64,000 nt of DNA from Cellulophaga sp. L1A9 (GTDB lineage: Bacteria > Bacteroidota > Bacteroidia > Flavobacteriales > Flavobacteriaceae), in assembly GCF_009797025.1 (NCBI RefSeq), contig NZ_CP047027.1, forward strand, positions 496,001 to 560,000, given 5' to 3'. The first letter of the stretch is position 1, and every line of letters starts with the position of its first letter. The notes under the pieces were generated by a model. That model saw only the letters and a program-made list of their open reading frames with translations. It searched no databases and was not told the origin of the DNA. Below, piece by piece: positions 26,810 through 36,204 of the stretch. A program made the position numbers and the translations under genes.

Positions 26810-27811
26810 ATGGCTACCAACAGACATGCTCAAATTCGATATACTATTTTAGATCGGTGTTTTAGTAACTTTCTTCGACTGTATACTTATGACGATTTAC
26901 TCTCCGAAATTAATAAAATATTAATGGAATTAGGCACTGAAGGTATCCAACTTCGCCAGTTACAATATGATATAGATCATATGAAGTCTGATCTAGGCTG
27001 GGCTATTGAATTAAATGAAGAGCTTAAGATAGGTCGCAAGAAAGTATTCCGCTATTTAGATAAAACATTTTCTATAGCAAACCACCCACTTAATATAAAT
27101 GACGTTGAACAATTGGAAACAACCATAGCTATTCTATCAAGGTATAAACACCGTGCAGAATTTAATTGGTTAGAAGAATTAATACCCAGAATGGAACAGT
27201 CATTTAAACTTGTAGAAAGCGGTGATAATGGTATTATTAGTTATCAAGAGAATCTAGATTTAAAAGGACGAGAGCATATCGGAACACTGTTTAATCTAAT
27301 ATTAAAACGTAAGCAGATACAAATTAATTACGAACCCTACGGAAAACCGCAGTTTAATGTAAAAATTTCTCCGTATCATGTCAAACAATATAATAACCGT
27401 TGGTTTTTGTTTTGTTTTAATGAAGAATATAAAACAATTTCTAATTACCCTTTAGATAGAATAAATAGTATTGAAGAACTAAATAATAGTTTTGCGCCTA
27501 GTACTATTAATTGGCTGGATTATTTCGATGATATCATTGGTGTGACAAAACCAGAAGAAGGGAAGTTAGAAAAAATTCATTTAAAATTTTCTGAAAAGCG
27601 CATAAACTATGTGTTGACGAAACCTTTGCATGGATCTCAGAAGGTGGACAAAACAGATTTAGATGGGCGTACAATTAGTATAGAAGTGATACCTAATAAT
27701 GAATTGTATCAATTACTATTATCTTTCGGGGAAGATTTAGTTGTTTTATCGCCATTAAATATCAGAGAACAAATGGTATGTAGAATAAAAAAAATAAATA
27801 ATAATTATTAA
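26810..27811 (+). CDS. brxR: WYL-domain regulator of BREX (BrxR-like)
   Basis: A 333-residue transcription factor. The N-terminal third is a winged-helix region (RYTILDRCFSNFLRLYTYDD, then LRQLQYDIDHMKSDLGW). A WYL domain follows around residues 165-240, with YHVKQYNNRWFLFCF where the eponymous WYL is WFL, and a WCX-like C-terminal part ends at about 330. Such proteins precede many BREX operons and repress or tune them in response to a ligand. It reads into brxA with a 98-bp gap containing a second dyad. Confidence 0.85.
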   Translation: MATNRHAQIRYTILDRCFSNFLRLYTYDDLLSEINKILMELGTEGIQLRQLQYDIDHMKSDLGWAIELNEELKIGRKKVFRYLDKTFSIANHPLNINDVEQLETTIAILSRYKHRAEFNWLEELIPRMEQSFKLVESGDNGIISYQENLDLKGREHIGTLFNLILKRKQIQINYEPYGKPQFNVKISPYHVKQYNNRWFLFCFNEEYKTISNYPLDRINSIEELNNSFAPSTINWLDYFDDIIGVTKPEEGKLEKIHLKFSEKRINYVLTKPLHGSQKVDKTDLDGRTISIEVIPNNELYQLLLSFGEDLVVLSPLNIREQMVCRIKKINNNY

Positions 27812-27840
27812 TATGCAGATGTGTTGCATGATTAAATTTG

Positions 27841-27856
27841 ATCTTTGTTTAAAGAT
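27841..27856. promoter_or_regulatory. brxA upstream dyad and -7-like element
   Basis: ATCTTT (27841-27846) and AAAGAT (27851-27856) flank GTTT, immediately after TAAATTTG (27833-27840), which fits a -7 element. The dyad overlaps the expected transcription start, a good place for a repressor such as BrxR. Confidence 0.35.
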
Positions 27857-27909
27857 TGAAATAATTTAGTAATAAAGTCATTAAATAAAATCTATTACAA
27901 AAAAAATAA

Positions 27910-28497
27910 ATGCCAAATAAGCAAAAATACGACGCAAACTTTACGGCAGGTGGAATATTCTTTAATGAGTTTTCTAACCTCAAGCCCTATTTGCTTGAAG
28001 AAGATTTTGAAGAAATAGTTAAGAATGATATTGAAGAGAACAAGATTCTTGCAATAACAACTTTATCAGCAAGAAAAAGAATTGTTTCAGAAATTATAAG
28101 ACGGCATAAAGTGATGTCTTCTGGTTTTTGGAGCTTTTTTCAAGACTTAAATGAGTCAGAATCAAAATTAGCATTGTTATTTGTTTGTCTAAAAACCTAT
28201 CCCATTGTATTTGATTTGCATTTTCAAGTAACTGTTCAAAAGCAAAAACTAGGATTGTTATTAACAGAATACGATGTGCAAATGCGATTAGATGAATTGT
28301 CTTCATCATCAGTAGATGTAGAGAGTTGGTCTGAAACAACCATTAGAAAGATTAACACACAATATCGAACAGCTATAAAAGATGCGGGTTTATACAATAA
28401 TGAAAAATTGCATAAACCTATAAATATTAATCAAACCTTTTGGGCCTATTTTAAAGAGAACGATGAAGTTTGGTTTTTGGATGCCTGTTTTATATAA
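27910..28497 (+). CDS. brxA: BREX protein BrxA (DUF1819)
   Basis: A 195-residue protein of the DUF1819/BrxA family, a small all-helical DNA-binding component of type I BREX. Typical features are an N-terminal YDANFTAGGIFFNEF, LSARKRIVSEIIRRHKVMS near residue 55, and a C-terminal ETTIRKINTQYRTAIKDAGL. It is first in the packed brxABC-pglXZ-brxL operon, 10 bp before brxB. Precise biochemical role remains unclear in the family. Confidence 0.92.
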   Translation: MPNKQKYDANFTAGGIFFNEFSNLKPYLLEEDFEEIVKNDIEENKILAITTLSARKRIVSEIIRRHKVMSSGFWSFFQDLNESESKLALLFVCLKTYPIVFDLHFQVTVQKQKLGLLLTEYDVQMRLDELSSSSVDVESWSETTIRKINTQYRTAIKDAGLYNNEKLHKPININQTFWAYFKENDEVWFLDACFI

Positions 28498-28507
28498 AAA
28501 GTAATAG

Positions 28508-29098
28508 ATGACAATAGCAGAATTATATACACATTTAGCAAATGATGATTTTAAGGATTACGAAACAGGAAATTTATTTTTCCCTGCATATATGTATATG
28601 TATAATGCAGAAAATGAATATCAAATAGATGCGGAAATATTAGATATTAAAAATCGATTACATCGTCCCACAAATTATTTAGATGTTATTGTTTTAGATA
28701 TTTACGAAGAATTTATCATGTATTTAAAACAAGAAAAATTTGCCAAATCTAATAAGTTCGATTTTTATAATGCACACGAAAACAAAAAGCCAGAAGCTGT
28801 AAATAAATCTTTATTTAAAGATGCGTATGATACTCGGTTTTTAGAGTTTTTAAATAATAAAATACAAGCACATTTAAAAATTGACGATTCTTTTCAAAGA
28901 TCTTATGTGTTTATAAAAGGTTTTGGAAATGCGTTTCCATACATAAGAGCAAGTCGCTTTTTTAACAATTTTGAAAAGTATGTAAAAGGATATAAACTCA
29001 TAATGTTTTATCCTGGAGAAGCCAAAGAGTATTATTCCCTTTTTGGATTATTAAAAGATGAAAATTTATATAGAGCTATTAAACTAATAAACGAATAA
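28508..29098 (+). CDS. brxB: BREX protein BrxB (DUF1788)
   Basis: A 196-residue DUF1788/BrxB protein. It has the family-like FFPAYMYMYNAENEYQIDAEI near residue 25, RPTNYLDVIVLDIYEEF near 58 and FIKGFGNAFPYIRASRFFNNFE near 140, ending in KLIMFYPGEAKEYYSLFGLL. It is needed for BREX methylation and defence in characterised systems, with no known enzymatic activity. Gaps are 10 bp to brxA and 6 bp to brxC. Confidence 0.92.
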   Translation: MTIAELYTHLANDDFKDYETGNLFFPAYMYMYNAENEYQIDAEILDIKNRLHRPTNYLDVIVLDIYEEFIMYLKQEKFAKSNKFDFYNAHENKKPEAVNKSLFKDAYDTRFLEFLNNKIQAHLKIDDSFQRSYVFIKGFGNAFPYIRASRFFNNFEKYVKGYKLIMFYPGEAKEYYSLFGLLKDENLYRAIKLINE

Positions 29099-29104
29099 GA
29101 ACCA

Positions 29105-32100
29105 ATGCTATTAAAAGACATTTACGCTAGAGATATTAGTAGAGATATTAATCCTGCAGTTGTAGTAAGCAATAAGGATAAAGAGACTATTAAAGCAGAA
29201 ATAAAGGAGTATGTTTTTACCAAAGAATTAATCGAAAAATTATATCTCATTGTAGATACCGTTTTAAATAAAAAATCGGGTAAATCTGGTATTTGGATTA
29301 ATGGTTATTATGGTTCGGGTAAATCGCATTTTATTAAGTATGTCCATTATTTATTAGATGTAGATACAACAGAAGTTGCTTTTGAGGCTTTTGAAAAGGC
29401 TGTAGAAAATGAGTATGACGCCATGGATGCTGGCAATAACCAAGATATTACCGTTAGTAATCTAAGATTGTTAAAGAAAAAAGCACAAGGTTCGAATTCA
29501 GACAACATTATGTTTAATGTGGAGGATGAAACCGATGATGGAAGCCAAGAACGTCTTACTCGTATCTTCTTGCATATGTTCAATAAATTTAGAGGGTATA
29601 ATTCAAATGATATTCCTCTTGCCGTTTTATTAGAAAAACAATTAGATAAAAAAGGTGTTTTTGAAGATTTCAAAATAAAAGTAGAAGAAGAAACTGGCTT
29701 CAATTGGGCAACGGATGCAGCCGATGCTGCTGCTTTTCAATTAGACGATATATTAGAAATTGCGAAACAGTTTATTCCAGAATTAGATAAAGTATCATTA
29801 CATGCTAAATTGTCTAATCCAGAAAATTTTAAAGTTGGTATAAGTGCTACATTGATCCCTGAACTACAAGAATTTTTAAAAGGAAAAGATGCAAACTACC
29901 GTTTGTTGTTTTTAGTAGATGAGGTGTCTCAGTATGTAGGAACTAACAAAGAAATTCTATTAAATTTTCAAAATATTATAGAGCGTGTTAGTAACGATTG
30001 TAACAACCAAGTTTGGATTGCTTGTACAGCACAACAAACCTTGGATGAAGTTTCTATAGGCGCAGATGGCGTAACAGATGTACAAGACGAATTTGGTAAA
30101 ATCTTAGGGCGTTTTGATACGCGTATTTCATTACAAAGTAACGATGCCTCTTACATTACGCAACGTAGAGTATTAGATAAAAACAGTAAGGGTACAGAAT
30201 ATTTAACCAATTTGTACCATGACAATAAAGATTATATAGATAATCAGTTTAAAATAAATCATGATTTATATAAAGGCTATAAATCTGAGGATGAATTTAT
30301 CATTGGGTATCCTTTTGTACCCTATCAATTTAAATTGATTGCGCACGTTTTCGAAGCTTTTCAGCAATTACAATTTGTAATTAAGCAAGTAAAAGATAAC
30401 GAACGCTCAATATTAGGAATTACACATTATACAGCCAAAGAACATGCTGATGATGCAGTAGGTGGGTTTATGCCTTTTGATGCGTTTTATAACAAATCAT
30501 TAGAAACCAATTTAACACAGAGAGGTTATAAAGCTATTCAGAATGCATTAGAATTATCTTATGTTAAAAACGATGCCTTTGCCCAACGTGTAGTAAAAGT
30601 GTTGTTTATGATTTCTAATTTGTTAGAAAACCAACGCCAAACCTTCCCTTCCAATATTGAAAATTTAGGGGTATTGTTAATGGATGCTTTAGATCAAAAC
30701 AAAAAGGAACTTCAAAAAGAAATTACTAAAGTCCTAACGCGTTTATCTGAAGAAAGTATTATTCGAGAAGAAAAAGGAAGTTACTTTTTCTTTAATGAAG
30801 ATGAAATGGATGTGCAAAAACTAATAAGTAGTCGCGTTATTGGCATGGACATACGTTATACTACTTTTGACACTCTATTAAGACCTTTAATAAATGTAGC
30901 ACCAAAAGTTTCTTTTGGTCAGAACGATTTTAGGGTAGGGTATTCTATAGAAGGAAAAGAAATTTTTAGAAACGGAGATTTTGATATTACCGTTTTACTT
31001 AGAGATAATACACCGCTAGAACAGAAAGCTTTAGATATTAATAAAAAAGAAATTGTTGTTGCCGTTAACGAGTGGTTTACTAAAGATGAAACACTTAAAA
31101 AGGAATTTGAATGGTATTGTAAAACCAATGATTATTTTCTAAATAGCCCTTCTGGAGGATCAGGTAGTAGAGCTAGCACGAACGACAACTTTAGAACACG
31201 AAATAATCAGCTTGGTAAGAAAATTATAGAAAGTTTAAAATCTAATTTAGCTGAAACTCGCTTTGTGTCTCAAAACACTATTATAGAAAGCAGCGAAATA
31301 AACGGAAGTACACCTGCAGATCGTTTTTCTAATGTAATAGAAGCACACTTAAAAGGTATTTATAAATATCACGAGTTATCTAACGGCTATGCACGTAACC
31401 AACAAGAATTAAAGAAATCTGTAGCAGACAATCAAATATTAATGGAAACATTAGAGCCTGCAGAGCAAATGGTTAACGATTTTATTTCGTTGAACAACGA
31501 TCAAATTACGGTTTATGATTTAATTAAACACTTTGAAAAAGAACCTTTCGGATGGCGCTTTGAAGCTTTATTAGATGTTTTGGTACGTTTAGAAAAGAAA
31601 AAGAAACGAGAGTTCAAGTATAAGGGTAAAGAACGCTATAACCGAGTTGACTTTATAAACAAAGCAGTGTCTACAGCAGAAAGAACCTCTTGCGAAGTCG
31701 TTTCTAGTGAGGAAATAGATCAGGAAACACTAGACAATGTACTATTAGCTTATAAGAATATATTTAATGAAACCTTAACTGGCGATCAGATAAAAACAGA
31801 TCAGAATAAATTATTCGATACGCTTCAACATATCCTAACTAAAAGAGAGCAAAACTTTTCTAGTTTAGAATCTAATTATAGTAAATATGCTTTTGGAGCT
31901 TGCTTTACGAAAGTAAAAAAGGAATTGAATCAGTTCATTCACATTGCAGATCTTAAAAAACTATTTCGCAGCATTACTGAAGATCAAGAGCAGTTAAAAG
32001 AACTTGTTGATAAAGCGAAAGCCATAGAAGATTTCGCAGCTAACAGATTAACCAAATACACAGAAATTAAATCTTTTGTAAGTGTTAATAATGATAATTT

Positions 32101-32617
32101 TAAACTCTTAGCCGAAGTGGATTTAGAAAAAGTAAAGAAGATAAACGACTTTTTCACCTTAGAAGATCCAAGAACAGCCTTCAGGCATATAGTAAAAGCA
32201 CATGAGGAATTAGAAAATGCCATCACTTCTAAAATTAAAGAGCTAAAGGATAAAACGGTAAAGGCTTATGAAGCAGTTTTTAAAGAATTAGAAGACGAAG
32301 CAGGTAAACGCAAAGTGGCTAAAAATGTGTATAGCGATAAAGAATACACTTTAGGAGGAATTAAAAACTTAACCTCATTGTCTGGCTTAAAAAACAAGTT
32401 TTTAGAAGTAACTAATTTTAAGGCTAGCGAGCTAGAAAAAATCATAAAAGCGACACCCGTTGCTAAAGGAGATAAAGCAGCAGAATCTGCAACCTATTAT
32501 GTAACAAAAGGCATTTCTACCATTACTACAGAAAAAGAACTGGATGCTTACCTATTAAAATTACGTAGAGAAATGCTACAATTATTAAACGACAAGAAAA
32601 ACATCATCATAAAATAA
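29105..32617 (+). CDS. brxC: BREX ATPase BrxC
   Basis: A 1170-residue P-loop protein, the usual BrxC size. Walker A is GYYGSGKSH (residues 67-75) and LLFLVDEVSQYVG near 270 is the Walker B region. A sensor-like segment follows (WIACTAQQTLDEV near 305). The long C-terminal part is helical and charged, with coiled-coil stretches around 930-1080. It probably uses ATP to drive assembly or movement of the BREX complex on DNA. It is 3 bp from pglX. Confidence 0.93.
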   Translation: MLLKDIYARDISRDINPAVVVSNKDKETIKAEIKEYVFTKELIEKLYLIVDTVLNKKSGKSGIWINGYYGSGKSHFIKYVHYLLDVDTTEVAFEAFEKAVENEYDAMDAGNNQDITVSNLRLLKKKAQGSNSDNIMFNVEDETDDGSQERLTRIFLHMFNKFRGYNSNDIPLAVLLEKQLDKKGVFEDFKIKVEEETGFNWATDAADAAAFQLDDILEIAKQFIPELDKVSLHAKLSNPENFKVGISATLIPELQEFLKGKDANYRLLFLVDEVSQYVGTNKEILLNFQNIIERVSNDCNNQVWIACTAQQTLDEVSIGADGVTDVQDEFGKILGRFDTRISLQSNDASYITQRRVLDKNSKGTEYLTNLYHDNKDYIDNQFKINHDLYKGYKSEDEFIIGYPFVPYQFKLIAHVFEAFQQLQFVIKQVKDNERSILGITHYTAKEHADDAVGGFMPFDAFYNKSLETNLTQRGYKAIQNALELSYVKNDAFAQRVVKVLFMISNLLENQRQTFPSNIENLGVLLMDALDQNKKELQKEITKVLTRLSEESIIREEKGSYFFFNEDEMDVQKLISSRVIGMDIRYTTFDTLLRPLINVAPKVSFGQNDFRVGYSIEGKEIFRNGDFDITVLLRDNTPLEQKALDINKKEIVVAVNEWFTKDETLKKEFEWYCKTNDYFLNSPSGGSGSRASTNDNFRTRNNQLGKKIIESLKSNLAETRFVSQNTIIESSEINGSTPADRFSNVIEAHLKGIYKYHELSNGYARNQQELKKSVADNQILMETLEPAEQMVNDFISLNNDQITVYDLIKHFEKEPFGWRFEALLDVLVRLEKKKKREFKYKGKERYNRVDFINKAVSTAERTSCEVVSSEEIDQETLDNVLLAYKNIFNETLTGDQIKTDQNKLFDTLQHILTKREQNFSSLESNYSKYAFGACFTKVKKELNQFIHIADLKKLFRSITEDQEQLKELVDKAKAIEDFAANRLTKYTEIKSFVSVNNDNFKLLAEVDLEKVKKINDFFTLEDPRTAFRHIVKAHEELENAITSKIKELKDKTVKAYEAVFKELEDEAGKRKVAKNVYSDKEYTLGGIKNLTSLSGLKNKFLEVTNFKASELEKIIKATPVAKGDKAAESATYYVTKGISTITTEKELDAYLLKLRREMLQLLNDKKNIIIK

Positions 32618-32620
32618 GGT

Positions 32621-35600
32621 ATGAATACAAAAACGTTTGCACAAGAAGCTCGTAAAATACTCATGCAAGGTGTTGCTAAAAAACTATTGTATTGGGGATT
32701 TAATGATAAAGGAGAAGTTTTAGAACAACCAGAAAAAGTATCTGGAGGTTACAGTTTTAGAGGCGATGTTTTTGATGATCCTTCGGTGCCTAATTTATGG
32801 AAATCATTAGAAAATGCTATTAAAAACAAAGGTATTGACGTCGTTGTAGAAGAAGCAGCTTATACCTGGTTTAACCGTATTATGGCATTGCGTATTTTAG
32901 TGAAAAATGGCTATGAAGAACCACAATTAGAAGATGCACAAGGTTTAGAACACACGCCAATCATTTTACAAAAAGCACGACAAGGTAAAAGTGAATTTTT
33001 AACTGCGGAAGAAAAAAACAGGCTACAAAAAATACTAACAGATTACAGCAAAGACCAAGAGGCTTTTGCCATATTATTAAAAGGCTATTGCCATAGTCAT
33101 AAAACCTTGCAACGTGTTTTTGGTAAAATAGACGATTATACCGAGTTATTGCTACCAGACAACATGCTGCAAACCGATGGTTTTTTGCATTTATTAAATA
33201 CCACAGATGCTATAAGTGATGACGACTACCAAAAAGTAGAACTCATTGGTTGGTTGTATCAGTTTTATATTTCTGAAAAGAAAGATGATGTGTTTGCATC
33301 CTTTAAAAAAGGGAAGAAGGCAGAAGCCAAAGACATACCAGCAGCCACCCAAATTTTTACACCTAATTGGATTGTAAAATACATGGTAGAAAATACCGCA
33401 GGAAAAATTTGGCTAGACAAACACCCAAATTCTGCATTAAAAACCCAAATGAAATATTTGGTAGAAAACGAGTCTGATGCTACAGCCGTCAGTTCGAGTG
33501 CGCAGCGTATCGAGAACAAGGCGATAATTAATACTGTAGAAGACCTAACCTTAATAGACCCAGCAGCAGGCTCAGGACACATTTTAGTAGAAGGTTTCGA
33601 CCTTATCTACAAAATGTATATAGAAGAATACTATACAGCGGAAGAAGCAGTGCAATCTATTCTAAAAAACAATTTATTTGGTTTAGACATAGACGATAGA
33701 GCTGCGCAGCTAGCCACTTTTGCTATTCTATTAAAAGCTGCACAAGTATATCCTGCTATTTGGAGCAAAGATTGGTTGCCTAATGTGTATGCCATGCCAG
33801 AAGCAGCAGATTTTAGTGTACAAGAAATCAAAGATTTTTTAGGCGAAGATGGTGCAGATTATATAGAAGAATTAGATGCTGCATTGCGCTTGATGAAACA
33901 AGCGAAGAATTTAGGTTCTGTAATGAAACTAGATATTAGCGAAGAAGCAAGAAATTATATTGAAGAACGTTTTACCAAAATCAAAAATACCGAGTTTAGA
34001 GATTTTAATATTGAAGTCATTTACCCAAAGCTTAAAACCTACATTCCTGTTTTATTACTATTAACTAAAAAATATACTTCTGTAGTAGCAAACCCACCTT
34101 ATATGGGACAGAAGAACATGAATGCAGATTTAAAGAATTATGTGAATGCAAATTACCCTTTATCAAAGTCTGATTTATTTGCAGTTTTTATGGAGTCTAC
34201 TGTAGCGATGAATCTACCTAATGGTTTAATGGGAATGATAAACCAACATTCATGGATGTTTTTATCCTCTTATCAAAAATTAAGAGAACATATTTTAAAA
34301 AATTTCGGTATTGTAAATATGTTACATCTAGGATCAAGAACTTTTGAAGAACTAAGCGGAGAAGTAGTGCAATCAACAGCTTTTGTTCTTAATAAAGTAG
34401 CAATTCCTTCTCATAATGTTTTGGATTATTCAGGAACATACTTTCGTTTGGTAGATTATAAGAATGTTAATGAAAAAGAAGAGAATTTTCTTGAAAGAAA
34501 TAATCAAATCTCTAATATTTCTCAAACTAATTTTCCTAGAATTCCAGATAGTCCGATTTCTTATTGGTTATCTAAAAATGCATTAGAAATGTTTAATTGG
34601 AGTAAGCTAGGGGATTATGCATTGCCTCAAACTGGTTTGCAGACAAGTGATAATAAAAGATTTGTTAGGTTATGGAGTGAAATAGATTACAATACTATAT
34701 TTTTTGATTGTAAAAATATTCTTGAAACTAAAACTTCTAAGTTAAAATGGTATCCATATAATAAAGGTGGATCTCATAAATGGGCAGGAAATCATGAGTT
34801 TTTAGTTAATTGGCAACATGATGGAAAAGAATTAAGAGAGTTTAATAATTTCTTAAATTCAACAAGAACTTCGAGTATTGGAATTGGTAGTACTGAGTAT
34901 TTTTTTCAAGAAGGAGTCACAATAAAAAAAGTAGGATCAACTGGATTTAGTGCTAGATTTTTAAATTCAGGATATATTTTTGACGCAGGTGGATCTGTTT
35001 TTTTCTCTGAATGTCCAGAAATTTTAGTTGCTTTCTTAAATTCAAAGATTGCGACTTATGTATTAAAAGTACTTAATCCGACAGTAAACTTTCAAGTTGG
35101 AGATATTAAAAGAATTCCTTTTCATCATAGTTTAGAAACGAGGAAAGATTTAGTCGATTTAGAAAAAGAAATATATGGTTATTCAATAAAAGATTGGAAT
35201 TCAAGGGAGGAATCTTGGGATTTTGATAAATCACCGTTAATAAACAACACCAATTCTTTAGAAGAAGCATATTCAACATGGCAAAATGAGGTTACTAAAG
35301 ATTTCTTTCAACTGCACAGCAACGAAGAAGCACTCAATCGCATTTTTATAGCTATTTATGGTTTACAAGACGAGCTAACACCAGAAGTGGCTTTAAAAGA
35401 TATTACCATTTTACAAGAAGAACTCAAGAAAAATGATGTAGAAAAATTAGAAGAAGCGTTTAGAGAACAAGGTGCAGAAGCTATAGAGTTACCAATTAAT
35501 AAAGCAGAAGTAATCAGTCAATTTATTAGTTATGCTATTGGTTTATTTATGGGACGTTATCGTTTAGATAAAAAAGAGTTAAATATTGCGCATCCAAATC

Positions 35601-36202
35601 CAACTAAAGAAGAGTTAGAAAGTTACAATTATAACTATGGCAACATTATTATAGATGAAGATGCTATTCTACCATTGATGGGAACAGCTTGTAATTTTCC
35701 AGATGATGCTTTACAACAATTATATAGCTTGCTAGATGTTATTTGGGGTACAGAAACACGTACAGATAACATCAACTTTATACAAGACTGTTTAAACAAA
35801 GATTTAGAGAAATTCTTGGTTACAGATTTTCACAAATACCATTGTAGCATGTATAAGAAAAAACCAATTTACTGGTTGTTTGCGTCTAAAAAAGGCGCAT
35901 TTCAAGTCTTAGTCTATATGCACAGAATGAATGCCTTTACAGTAGAAAAAATACGTGATAATTATTTATTAGAGCATATAAAAAATATAGAGGCCGAGAT
36001 AACCTTATTATCAAGTAACGAAGCCAATTTAAACACCCAAGAAGCTAAGAAGTTAGAACAATTACGCAAAGACTTACAAGAATGTTACGAGTATGAAGCA
36101 GAGTTAAAAACGGTGGCAGACAATCAAATCACTTTCGATTTAGACGATGGTGTTACCGTAAATTACAAAAAGTTTGAAACCGTAGTGGCAAAGATTAAAT
36201 AA
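32621..36202 (+). CDS. pglX: BREX DNA methyltransferase PglX (BrxX)
   Basis: A 1193-residue N6-adenine methyltransferase that marks host DNA and whose target recognition sets BREX specificity. The SAM motif DPAAGSGH lies near residue 312 and catalytic motif IV NPPYMG near 490. Before them is a long helical N-terminus (WFNRIMALRILVKNGYEEP) typical of PglX. Residues about 590-860 form the variable target-recognition region, where composition shifts from the flanks. The C-terminus is a helical domain ending with a charged region (residues 1120-1193). Confidence 0.94.
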   Translation: MNTKTFAQEARKILMQGVAKKLLYWGFNDKGEVLEQPEKVSGGYSFRGDVFDDPSVPNLWKSLENAIKNKGIDVVVEEAAYTWFNRIMALRILVKNGYEEPQLEDAQGLEHTPIILQKARQGKSEFLTAEEKNRLQKILTDYSKDQEAFAILLKGYCHSHKTLQRVFGKIDDYTELLLPDNMLQTDGFLHLLNTTDAISDDDYQKVELIGWLYQFYISEKKDDVFASFKKGKKAEAKDIPAATQIFTPNWIVKYMVENTAGKIWLDKHPNSALKTQMKYLVENESDATAVSSSAQRIENKAIINTVEDLTLIDPAAGSGHILVEGFDLIYKMYIEEYYTAEEAVQSILKNNLFGLDIDDRAAQLATFAILLKAAQVYPAIWSKDWLPNVYAMPEAADFSVQEIKDFLGEDGADYIEELDAALRLMKQAKNLGSVMKLDISEEARNYIEERFTKIKNTEFRDFNIEVIYPKLKTYIPVLLLLTKKYTSVVANPPYMGQKNMNADLKNYVNANYPLSKSDLFAVFMESTVAMNLPNGLMGMINQHSWMFLSSYQKLREHILKNFGIVNMLHLGSRTFEELSGEVVQSTAFVLNKVAIPSHNVLDYSGTYFRLVDYKNVNEKEENFLERNNQISNISQTNFPRIPDSPISYWLSKNALEMFNWSKLGDYALPQTGLQTSDNKRFVRLWSEIDYNTIFFDCKNILETKTSKLKWYPYNKGGSHKWAGNHEFLVNWQHDGKELREFNNFLNSTRTSSIGIGSTEYFFQEGVTIKKVGSTGFSARFLNSGYIFDAGGSVFFSECPEILVAFLNSKIATYVLKVLNPTVNFQVGDIKRIPFHHSLETRKDLVDLEKEIYGYSIKDWNSREESWDFDKSPLINNTNSLEEAYSTWQNEVTKDFFQLHSNEEALNRIFIAIYGLQDELTPEVALKDITILQEELKKNDVEKLEEAFREQGAEAIELPINKAEVISQFISYAIGLFMGRYRLDKKELNIAHPNPTKEELESYNYNYGNIIIDEDAILPLMGTACNFPDDALQQLYSLLDVIWGTETRTDNINFIQDCLNKDLEKFLVTDFHKYHCSMYKKKPIYWLFASKKGAFQVLVYMHRMNAFTVEKIRDNYLLEHIKNIEAEITLLSSNEANLNTQEAKKLEQLRKDLQECYEYEAELKTVADNQITFDLDDGVTVNYKKFETVVAKIK

Positions 36203-36204
36203 GT

